A stretch of 64,000 nucleotides of DNA from assembly GCF_014268885.2 (NCBI RefSeq), contig NZ_CP077095.1, positions 5,036,001 through 5,100,000 of the forward strand, written 5' to 3'. Positions 55,986-64,000 of the stretch are shown here, in pieces; position 1 is the first letter of the stretch, and every line of letters starts with the position of its first letter. A program made the translations under genes and the position numbers. The DNA comes from Pseudomonas xantholysinigenes. Lineage in GTDB: Bacteria; Pseudomonadota; Gammaproteobacteria; Pseudomonadales; Pseudomonadaceae. The notes under the pieces were generated by a model that was given only the letters and a program-made list of their open reading frames with translations, was not told the DNA's origin and searched no databases.

Positions 55986-57137
55986 ATGAAATCTGCATTG
56001 CGCCATCTCGCCTGGGCCCTGCCCGCCCTGGCGCTGCTGGTCGGCTGTAACGGCGGCGAAAGCGCCAAGCCACAACCTCACGCCATCGCCACCTATGTGC
56101 CGGCCACCTGGAAAGACCTACCCGCGGTCAGCGACGACGACCTGCTGGCCGGTTTCTACGCCTGGCGCAGCGGTTGCGAAAAGCTCAAGCGCGACCCGGT
56201 ATGGGCCGCCACCTGCGAGGCGGCCGGCTCGGCCACGGCAAGCGCTGCCCAGGTCCGCACCTTTCTCGAACAGAACCTGCAGGTGTACGGCCTGCGCTCG
56301 GCCGACAACAGCGCCAACGGCCTGATCACCGGCTACTACGAGCCGGTCTACCCCGGTAGCCTGGCGCGTACCGCAGCCGCCCAGGTGCCGGTCTATGGTG
56401 TCCCCGAGGACATGATCGTGGTCGATCTCGCCAGCGTGTACCCCGAACTCAAGGGCAAGCGCCTGCGCGGCCGCCTCGAGGGTCGCGTGCTCAAGCCGTA
56501 TGACACTGCCGAAGTGATCAACCGCGATGGTGCCAAGGCACCGGTGCTGGCCTGGCTGACCGACCCGATGGACCTGCAGTTCCTGCAGATCCAGGGCTCC
56601 GGGCGTATTCAGCTGGACAGTGGTCGCCAGCTGCGGCTGGGTTATGCCGACCAGAACGGCCACCCCTATCGCCCGATCGGACGCTGGCTGGTGGAGCAAG
56701 GCCAGTTGCCCAAGGAACAGGTGACCATGGGCAGCATCCACGCCTGGGCCCAGGCCAACCCACAACGGGTGCCGGAACTGCTGGCGAGCAACCCGAGCTA
56801 TGTGTTCTTCAGCACCCGGCCGGACAGCAACGAAGGCCCGCGTGGCTCGCTGAACGTACCGCTGACGGCAGGCTACAGCGTGGCCATCGACCGCAAGGTG
56901 ATTCCGCTGGGCAGCCTGCTGTGGCTGTCCACCACCCGTCCGGACGGCTCGCCAGTGGTGCGCCCGGTGGGTGCGCAGGACACCGGAGGGGCTATTACAG
57001 GAGAAGTGCGTGCCGACCTGTTCTGGGGCACCGGCCCCGAGGCCGGCGAGCTGGCGGGAAACATGAAGCAGCAGGGGCAGATCTGGATGCTGTGGCCCAA
57101 GGGCCAGCCTTTGCCTGAAGTACCGAAAGTGCCTTGA
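55986..57137 (+). CDS. mltA: Membrane-bound lytic murein transglycosylase A
   Basis: 383-residue outer-membrane lipoprotein: signal peptide and lipobox (ALALLVGCNGG). The MltA domain includes GLITGYYEPVYPG, LQIQGSGRIQLDSGRQLRLG and the C-terminal 3D domain with conserved aspartates (GAQDTGGAITGEVRADLFWG). Cleaves peptidoglycan with formation of 1,6-anhydromuramic ends. Monocistronic by appearance. Confidence 0.95.
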   Translation: MKSALRHLAWALPALALLVGCNGGESAKPQPHAIATYVPATWKDLPAVSDDDLLAGFYAWRSGCEKLKRDPVWAATCEAAGSATASAAQVRTFLEQNLQVYGLRSADNSANGLITGYYEPVYPGSLARTAAAQVPVYGVPEDMIVVDLASVYPELKGKRLRGRLEGRVLKPYDTAEVINRDGAKAPVLAWLTDPMDLQFLQIQGSGRIQLDSGRQLRLGYADQNGHPYRPIGRWLVEQGQLPKEQVTMGSIHAWAQANPQRVPELLASNPSYVFFSTRPDSNEGPRGSLNVPLTAGYSVAIDRKVIPLGSLLWLSTTRPDGSPVVRPVGAQDTGGAITGEVRADLFWGTGPEAGELAGNMKQQGQIWMLWPKGQPLPEVPKVP

Positions 57138-57150
57138 TCGGCGCGGGATT

Positions 57151-57241
57151 CTTCGCGGGCAAGCCCGCTCCCACAGGGAGACTGCAAGCCGTCCAGGCTG
57201 CGCAGCACCTAGTCGGAGCGGCCTTGCGCCGCGAAAGGGCT
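57151..57241. repeat. Mixed pair of two different REP families
   Basis: CTTCGCGGGCAAGCCCGCTC (57151-57177) followed by a unit of the other family, CGGAGCGGCCTTGCGCCGCG (57214-57241). Elsewhere in the window pairs are normally within one family. Confidence 0.7.
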
Positions 57242-57246
57242 GGGCC

Positions 57247-57639
57247 TCAGACCGAAACCACGAAGAACGATACGATCAGCGCCACCCCGGCGAACCACAC
57301 CACCGACCGCAACGCCGCCCAGTCCGCCAGGTAGCAGATGATGTAAAGCAGCCGGCTGGTGATATACAGCACCCCCAGCACATCCTGGGTTACCTGTTCG
57401 GCATTGCCGACGATATCCGCCACCAGCACCGCCGCGGCAAATGCCGGGAAGGCTTCATAGCCATTTTGCTGGGCAGCATGGGCGCGCCGTGGCAAGCCTG
57501 ACAGGGTATCGAGAAAGGCGCGCGGGTCGTGATTGTCCTTGAGCCCAAACCGGCCGCTGCTGACCTTGGCGATCAAGGCACAAAGTGGGTTCAACAGCAG
57601 CGCGATCAGGATGCACCACAAGGCTACGGTCATGCTCAT
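57247..57639 (-). CDS. MAPEG-family membrane protein
   Basis: 130 residues with about four hydrophobic helices. MAPEG hallmarks include NHDPRAFLDTLSGLPRRAHAAQ (charged loop), NGYEAFPAFAAAVL and LYITSRLLYIICY. Bacterial MAPEG proteins of this type are small integral membrane proteins related to glutathione transferases; function uncertain. It lies 21 bp after the EamA gene on the same strand. Confidence 0.88.
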   Translation of the reverse strand: MSMTVALWCILIALLLNPLCALIAKVSSGRFGLKDNHDPRAFLDTLSGLPRRAHAAQQNGYEAFPAFAAAVLVADIVGNAEQVTQDVLGVLYITSRLLYIICYLADWAALRSVVWFAGVALIVSFFVVSV

Positions 57640-57660
57640 GACTCCTTGTTCGAAAATGGG

Positions 57661-58494
57661 TTAGAGCTTCATCACCAGCATGCCTGCCAAGACCAGCCCG
57701 CAAGCTAGGAGTCTCGGCCCGCCAAAAGGTTCTTTGAGGTAGCGCATGCCCAGCAGCACCACGAGGATCACGCTGAGTTCGCGCAAGGCTGCCGCCTCGG
57801 CCACCGAGCCCAGGTGCATGGCCCATAGCACCAGAGCGTAGCTGAACAGTACGCAGAAGCCGACCGCCAACCCCAGCCGCCATTGGGTCCGCCAGAACAG
57901 CACGAAGGGCGCCCTCCGGGCCACCCCGGCCAACAACGGGAACGGCCAGGCACTGAGCAGGGTCAGCCACACCAGGTAGTCCAGCGGCTTGCCCCACAGC
58001 CGCACGGCCTGGCCATCGAACCAGGTGTAGCAACCGATGCACAGCCCGATCAACGCCACCACCGGCAGCATCGACCAGGGCAGCCGATCACCGCCACCGC
58101 CCTGCCACAGCAGGCAGGCCATGCCACACGGAATCAGCAGGATACCGATGATCTGTTGCTGGCTCAGCGACTCACCGGCGAAGGCCAGGGTCAGGCCCAG
58201 CACTACCAATGGCGACAGGCCGCGCATCAGCGGATAGACCAGGCCGAGGTCACCCACTTTGTAGGCTTTTATCAACAGGTAGCGATACAGCTGTTCGGCG
58301 AGCGCCGAAGCCAGTAGCCAAGGCCAGATAACGGCCGGTGGGAAGTCGACGAAAGCCACCGCCAGTACCGCGAAAACCAGCGCGACCACGTCCATGCTGG
58401 CAATCACCAGCAGGCGCTCGGCACTGAACTTGATCAGGGTGTTCCAGGTGGCATGAAGCAGGGCTGCGACCAGTACCAGGGAGGTTGCCAACAC
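57661..58494 (-). CDS. EamA/DMT-family permease
   Basis: 277 residues with about ten predicted helices and the EamA start ALLHATWNTLIKFSAERLLV. There is no suitable ATG, so I take GTG at 58494, with an AAGG upstream. TTG at 58491 is the alternative. A REP unit ends 15 bp before this start, so the promoter must read through it or lie farther up. Substrate unknown; relatives export amino acids or nucleotides. Confidence 0.8.
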   Translation of the reverse strand: MLATSLVLVAALLHATWNTLIKFSAERLLVIASMDVVALVFAVLAVAFVDFPPAVIWPWLLASALAEQLYRYLLIKAYKVGDLGLVYPLMRGLSPLVVLGLTLAFAGESLSQQQIIGILLIPCGMACLLWQGGGGDRLPWSMLPVVALIGLCIGCYTWFDGQAVRLWGKPLDYLVWLTLLSAWPFPLLAGVARRAPFVLFWRTQWRLGLAVGFCVLFSYALVLWAMHLGSVAEAAALRELSVILVVLLGMRYLKEPFGGPRLLACGLVLAGMLVMKL

Positions 58495-58509
58495 GCCTTG
58501 GGTCCTTGT

Positions 58510-58534
58510 TGTGGGAGCGGGCTTGCCCGCGAAG
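58510..58534. repeat. Single REP unit
   Basis: TGTGGGAGCGGGCTTGCCCG plus CGAAG, immediately upstream of the EamA gene. Confidence 0.8.
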
Positions 58535-58717
58535 CTGCACACACGGTGGATGGCACGGGCTGCGCCCGCGGCCACAGGGTATGCGATCCACCCTCTGGAT
58601 GGGAACGATTTGGACTTATCCGGTCAAACCCTGTGTCCCGAACCCCTCGCCAGATCATCAAAGAACTGCCCGAGCCATTCGGGCAACGACTTGGAAGCCA
58701 CTGTCACAGGATTCGGG

Positions 58718-59953
58718 ATGCTTGAATTAGTTGCCGCGTTTATCTGCCTTACCACCCTTCTCACTTATGTGAACTACCGCTTCATCGGCCTGCCACCCGC
58801 CATCGGCGTGATGGTCACGGCATTGCTGTTCTCCCTGATTCTGCAGGGCCTGAGCCTGATCGGCTTCCCTGGCCTGGAAGAACGCGTCGAAGGCCTGATG
58901 AACCAGATCGACTTCAACGACCTGCTGATGCACTGGATGCTGTCGTTCCTGCTGTTCGCCGGCGCACTGCACGTCAACCTCAGCGACCTGCGCAGCTACC
59001 GCTGGCCGATCGGCCTGCTGGCCACGCTGGGCGTGCTGATCGCCACCGTGGTGATCGGCTACCTGGCGCACTGGGTGTTTGCCCTGTTCGGCTGGAACGT
59101 GCCGCTGATCTACTGCCTGCTGTTCGGCGCGCTGATCTCGCCCACCGACCCGATCGCCGTGCTCGGCGCCCTGCGTACCGCCAACGCCTCCAAGCCGCTG
59201 AAGACCACCATCGTCGGGGAGTCGCTGTTCAACGACGGCACCGCGGTGGTGGTGTTCACCGTGCTGCTGGGCATCATCCAGCTGGGCGAGACGCCAAGCG
59301 TCGCCGACACCGCCATCCTGTTCGCCCGGGAAGCCATCGGCGGGATCGCCTTCGGCGGCCTGATCGGCTACGCCACCTACCGCATGATCAAGAGTGTCGA
59401 GCAGTACCAGGTAGAAGTGATGCTGACCCTGGCGCTGGTCATCGGCGGTTCGGCGATGTGCTACGAGCTGCATGTGTCGGCGCCGATCGCCATGGTGGTG
59501 GCCGGCCTGATCATCGGCAACCTGGGGCGCAACCTGGCGATGAACGACATGACCCGTCGCTACATGGACGGTTTCTGGGAGTTGATCGACGACATGCTCA
59601 ATGCGCTGTTGTTTGCCCTGATCGGCCTGGAACTGTTGCTGCTGCCGTTCAACTGGCTGCACCTGGCGGCCGGTGGCGTGCTGGCGGTGGCGGTGCTGGC
59701 CTCGCGCCTGCTGACCGTGGCGCCGGCGATCGTCCTGCTGCGCCGCTGGCGCAGCGTGCCGCAGGGCACTATCCGGGTGCTGACCTGGGGTGGCCTGCGC
59801 GGTGGCGTGTCGGTGGCCCTGGCGCTGTCGCTGCCGCAGGGCGAGGAGCGCGACCTGCTGCTGTCGATTACCTACATCGTGGTGCTGTCGTCGATCCTGG
59901 TGCAGGGGCTGACGGTCGGCAAGGTGGTCAAGCGCGTAAGCCAACAAGCCTGA
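58718..59953 (+). CDS. Na+/H+ antiporter, NhaP (CPA1) type
   Basis: 411 residues with about 12 helices. CPA1 signatures: LFGALISPTDPIAVLGALR (helix with Asp ion site) and the following ESLFNDGTAVVVFTVLL, then GLRGGVSVALALSLP near the end. It should exchange cytoplasmic Na+ or K+ for protons. The ATG at 58718 is chosen because upstream residues are non-hydrophobic REP translation. Confidence 0.9.
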   Translation: MLELVAAFICLTTLLTYVNYRFIGLPPAIGVMVTALLFSLILQGLSLIGFPGLEERVEGLMNQIDFNDLLMHWMLSFLLFAGALHVNLSDLRSYRWPIGLLATLGVLIATVVIGYLAHWVFALFGWNVPLIYCLLFGALISPTDPIAVLGALRTANASKPLKTTIVGESLFNDGTAVVVFTVLLGIIQLGETPSVADTAILFAREAIGGIAFGGLIGYATYRMIKSVEQYQVEVMLTLALVIGGSAMCYELHVSAPIAMVVAGLIIGNLGRNLAMNDMTRRYMDGFWELIDDMLNALLFALIGLELLLLPFNWLHLAAGGVLAVAVLASRLLTVAPAIVLLRRWRSVPQGTIRVLTWGGLRGGVSVALALSLPQGEERDLLLSITYIVVLSSILVQGLTVGKVVKRVSQQA

Positions 59954-59969
59954 TGCATCGAGCTGGCTG

Positions 59970-60053
59970 CTTCGCGGGTAAACCCGCTCCCACAGGATGG
60001 CAGAACCTTCAAGGGCGCCGAAGGATCTGTGGGAGCGGGTTTACCCGCGAAGG
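59970..60053. repeat. Inverted REP pair (CGCGGGTAAACCCGCTCCCACA family)
   Basis: CTTCGCGGGTAAACCCGCTC and its mirror with about 30 bp between. Lies between the convergent antiporter and thioesterase genes. Confidence 0.87.
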
Positions 60054-60067
60054 GCCGAACGCCGCTC

Positions 60068-60469
60068 TCACTCCACCGCGCTGTCCGGGAACTGGTCCTG
60101 GATGTACTTGATCTCGGTGCGTCCATGGGGAGCCGGCAAGCCGTCGTCGCCCAGGTTGACGAAGACCATCTTGTCGACGGTCAGGATCGCCTTGCGGGTG
60201 ATCTTGTTGCGCACTTCGCACTTGAGGGTGATCGAGGTACGCCCAAACTCGGTGGCGGTGATGCCCAGCTCGATGATGTCGCCCTGGCGCGAGGCGCTGA
60301 CGAAGTTGATCTCGGAAATGTACTTGGTCACCACCCGCTGGTTGCCCAGCTGGACGATGGCGTAGATCGCCGCCTCTTCGTCGATCCAGCGCAACAGGCT
60401 GCCGCCGAACAGCGTGCCGTTGGGGTTGAGGTCTTCGGGTTTTACCCATTTGCGGGTGTGAAAGTTCAT
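60068..60469 (-). CDS. Acyl-CoA thioesterase, hotdog fold (YciA-like)
   Basis: 133 residues. Hotdog motif in NPNGTLFGGSLLRWIDEEAA, with the catalytic Asp and nearby Asn, then INFVSASRQGDIIELG and VNLGDDGLPAPHG. It hydrolyses acyl-CoA; the length matches small acyl-CoA thioesterases. The start at 60469 (MNFHTRKWVKPEDL) follows a CAGGAG site. Divergent from ahcY. Confidence 0.88.
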   Translation of the reverse strand: MNFHTRKWVKPEDLNPNGTLFGGSLLRWIDEEAAIYAIVQLGNQRVVTKYISEINFVSASRQGDIIELGITATEFGRTSITLKCEVRNKITRKAILTVDKMVFVNLGDDGLPAPHGRTEIKYIQDQFPDSAVE

Positions 60470-60507
60470 CTGGACTCCTGACCGGCTTGGCTGACGTGGG
60501 CTAATGA

Positions 60508-62173
<1,666 letters not shown>

Positions 62174-62175
<2 letters not shown>

Positions 62176-62329
62176 GCGGCAAGCTTGCAGCTGCAAGCGG
62201 CAAGATACGGCAGACCGTGTCGTTGCTGCTTGCGACTCCACCTTGGAAGCTCTTGAATGTGCCCAAGCCAGATCGGCCATCACCGGTCTGGCTTTTACTT
62301 GCAGCTTGCCGCTTGAAGCTTGCTGCTCG
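62174..62329. repeat. Inverted 'AAGCGGCAAGC' repeat pair flanking the ahcY terminator
   Basis: AAGCGGCAAGCTTGCAGCTG (62174-62204 region) is mirrored by CTTGCAGCTTGCCGCTTGAA (62297-62329 region). Same family as 50591-50683. The right unit reaches close to the metF ribosome-binding site. Confidence 0.75.
62266..62297 (+). terminator. Terminator between ahcY and metF
   Basis: 11-bp stem AGCCAGATCGG / CCGGTCTGGCT with a 6-nt loop and TTTTA after it, 90 bp behind the ahcY stop. metF may rely on read-through or its own promoter. Confidence 0.8.
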
Positions 62330-62340
62330 AGGAACGAGTG

Positions 62341-63186
62341 ATGTCCCAGGAACGCCGCTACAGTTTCGAGTTCTTCCCCACCAAGACCGACGCCGGCCAT
62401 GAAAAGCTGATGGGCGTCGCCCGCCAGCTGGCCAGCTACAACCCAGACTTCTTCTCCTGCACCTACGGTGCCGGAGGCTCGACCCGCGACCGTACGCTGA
62501 ACACTGTGCTGCAGCTGGAAAGCGAAGTGAAGGTCCCGGCCGCCCCGCACCTGTCCTGCGTGGGTGACAGCAAGGACGACCTGCGCGCCCTGCTGGCCCA
62601 GTACCAGGCCGCCGGCATCAAGCGCATCGTCGCCCTGCGTGGCGACCTGCCGTCGGGCATGGGCATGGCCAGCGGCGAGCTGCGTTACGCCAGCGACCTG
62701 GTCGAGTTCATCCGCCAGGAAAGCGGCGACCATTTCCACCTGGAAGTGGCCGCGTATCCGGAAATGCATCCCCAGGCGCGCAACTTCGAGACGGATCTTG
62801 CCAATTTCGTGCACAAGGTCAAGGCCGGTGCCGACAGCGCCATCACCCAGTACTTCTTCAACGCCGACAGCTACTTCTACTTCGTCGAGCGTGCGCAGCA
62901 ACTGGGCGTGGACATCCCGGTGGTGCCCGGCATCATGCCGATCACCAACTACAGCAAGCTGGCGCGCTTCTCCGACGCCTGCGGCGCCGAGATCCCGCGC
63001 TGGATCCGCAAGCAGCTGGAAGCCTATGCCGACGACACCGCCAGCATCCAGGCCTTCGGCGAGGAAGTGATCACCCGCATGTGCGAACAACTGCTGCAAG
63101 GCGGCGCACCTGGGTTGCACTTCTACACCTTGAACCAGGCCGAGCCGAGCCTGGCGATCTGGAACAACCTGAAGCTACCCCGCTGA
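62341..63186 (+). CDS. metF: Methylenetetrahydrofolate reductase (NADH/FAD)
   Basis: 281 residues. Supplies methyl groups for homocysteine remethylation. Family start RRYSFEFFPTKTDAGHEKL, the VTYGAGG-type CTYGAGGSTRDRT and RGDLPSGMGMASGE loop, and ITQYFFNADSYFYF. The ATG at 62341 has GAGGA at 9-13 bp upstream. It functionally pairs with ahcY and metK. Confidence 0.97.
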   Translation: MSQERRYSFEFFPTKTDAGHEKLMGVARQLASYNPDFFSCTYGAGGSTRDRTLNTVLQLESEVKVPAAPHLSCVGDSKDDLRALLAQYQAAGIKRIVALRGDLPSGMGMASGELRYASDLVEFIRQESGDHFHLEVAAYPEMHPQARNFETDLANFVHKVKAGADSAITQYFFNADSYFYFVERAQQLGVDIPVVPGIMPITNYSKLARFSDACGAEIPRWIRKQLEAYADDTASIQAFGEEVITRMCEQLLQGGAPGLHFYTLNQAEPSLAIWNNLKLPR

Positions 63187-63195
63187 TGGTCGCGG

Positions 63196-63225
63196 GCAAG
63201 GCTTTGGCGCACGTCAAAGCCTTGC
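63196..63225 (+). terminator. Hairpin after metF
   Basis: 11-bp stem GCAAGGCTTTG / CAAAGCCTTGC with an 8-nt loop, 10 bp after the metF stop. No T-tract, so termination is only probable. Confidence 0.55.
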
Positions 63226-63302
63226 TCGTTGCACGCCCCGCCCCACGCCCCAGCGACAAAAGCCCACTGGTCTTGCCAGAGCGGCCAGCGTACTCTCGCG
63301 CC

Positions 63303-64000
63303 ATGCGCCCGCTGATCCCCACCCTCCTGCTGTTGCTGCTCGTCTGCCTGAGCCCGCTGGCACAGGCGGAACGCTTGCGCATCGTCAGCGATGACTGGGC
63401 GCCCTACCTGTTCCAGGACAACGGCCAGCCCCAGGGCATCGACTATGAAGTGACCAACGAAGTGTTCAAGCGCCTGGGCATCGAGGTGCAATGGCAGTTC
63501 CTGCCCTGGCGACGCTGCCTGGCCATGGTCGAGCAGGGCCTGGCCGACGGCGTGATGGATATCTTCCAGGTCGATTCGCGCCTGGGCTACCTGGTCTATC
63601 CCGACGAGCCGATGTCCGAGGCCGAATTCGTCCTGTACCAGGCCCGCCAGCGCCCCCATCCGGTGGCACGCCTGGAGGACCTCGCCGGGCTGACCGTGGG
63701 CACCTCGCCGGGTTACACCTATAACGCCGCGTTCAGCGACTCGCCGCTGTTTCGACGCGAAGCGGCCCCTACCCATGAAGCCAACTTCGGCAAGCTGATG
63801 CTCGGCCGCATCGACCTGCTGGTGACCGATCGCCGGGTCGGCCACTACCTGGTAAGGCAACTGGGCCTGGAGCAATCCGTCGAAGCCCTGCCACTGGTGA
63901 TCAGCCGCCACCCACAGTACCTCGGACTGGCCCGCAAGCCCGGCCGCGAGGCTCTGGCCCAGGCCTTCGCCGAGGAACTGCGGCGCTTCAAGCAGGAGCC
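63303..64000 (+). CDS. Periplasmic solute-binding protein, family 3 (partial)
   Basis: Cut by the window end after about 232 residues. Signal peptide MRPLIPTLLLLLLVCLSPLA with cleavage near AQA-ER, then LRIVSDDWAPYLFQDNG and GIDYEVTNEVFKRLGIEV, the opening of SBP_bac_3 proteins. The part LAGLTVGTSPGYTYN is the second-lobe entry. Similar in design to the orphan binding protein at 39431. Ligand unknown; downstream partners lie outside the window. Confidence 0.85.
   Translation, partial: MRPLIPTLLLLLLVCLSPLAQAERLRIVSDDWAPYLFQDNGQPQGIDYEVTNEVFKRLGIEVQWQFLPWRRCLAMVEQGLADGVMDIFQVDSRLGYLVYPDEPMSEAEFVLYQARQRPHPVARLEDLAGLTVGTSPGYTYNAAFSDSPLFRREAAPTHEANFGKLMLGRIDLLVTDRRVGHYLVRQLGLEQSVEALPLVISRHPQYLGLARKPGREALAQAFAEELRRFKQE

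Overview
The window is GC-rich chromosomal DNA of a Pseudomonas of the P. putida group. The basis is gene content and order: a Pseudomonas-type LPS-core operon, putP-putA, the cfcR-fba-pgk-epd-tktA block, metK, ahcY-metF and two REP repeat families typical of P. putida. The order matches, from memory, the part of P. putida KT2440 around PP_4930 to PP_4978. No rRNA, tRNA, CRISPR array, transposase or phage gene was seen.

Layout. 1-4.0 kb: partial LysR regulator, an EmrE-type drug exporter, an overlapping FAD-oxidoreductase/aldo-keto-reductase pair and a protein of unknown function. 4.1-17.6 kb: LPS inner-core and export genes: hldE, msbA, an O-antigen ligase fused to a kinase-like domain, then a seven-gene minus-strand operon of mostly overlapping genes (carbamoyltransferase, WapH-like glycosyltransferase, Mig-14, DnpA, a DUF6625-type protein and two glycosyltransferases). 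17.9-24.7 kb: rlmJ and the divergent proline genes putP/putA, whose shared intergenic region carries seven GTTGCA motifs, the known PutA operator core. 24.9-26.4 kb: two small Pseudomonas-restricted proteins, a predicted structured leader and a 74-bp inverted repeat. 26.4-32.6 kb: acyl-CoA dehydrogenase and a TldD/TldE-type pair, interrupted by an AT-rich insertion of about 1.4 kb.

The insertion (about 28230-29646) is the most unusual part. It duplicates the last 119 bp of the acyl-CoA dehydrogenase gene and carries a truncated, apparently frameshifted effector-like gene followed without a gap by a small four-helix membrane protein. That arrangement resembles an orphan toxin/immunity module brought in by homologous recombination.

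32.7-41.8 kb: MFS exporter, dbpA, a YhiN-like flavoprotein, YccS-type transporter, a periplasmic binding protein, ElaA, YgjP-type metalloprotease and a small HTH protein. 41.9-50.5 kb: the c-di-GMP response regulator cfcR and the central-carbon genes fba, pgk, epd and tktA, with two small lipoproteins (one MliC). 50.7-64 kb: the activated-methyl cycle, with an ArsR-methyltransferase fusion plus metK at one end and ahcY-metF at the other. ahcY is preceded by an S-adenosylhomocysteine riboswitch. Between them lie ligB, a DUF1090 protein, a cytochrome c'-like lipoprotein, mltA, a MAPEG protein, an EamA permease, an NhaP-type antiporter and an acyl-CoA thioesterase. The window ends inside a periplasmic solute-binding protein.

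Most intergenic gaps hold REP elements, usually as inverted pairs. All calls rest on reading the sequence and on family knowledge; no database search was run.
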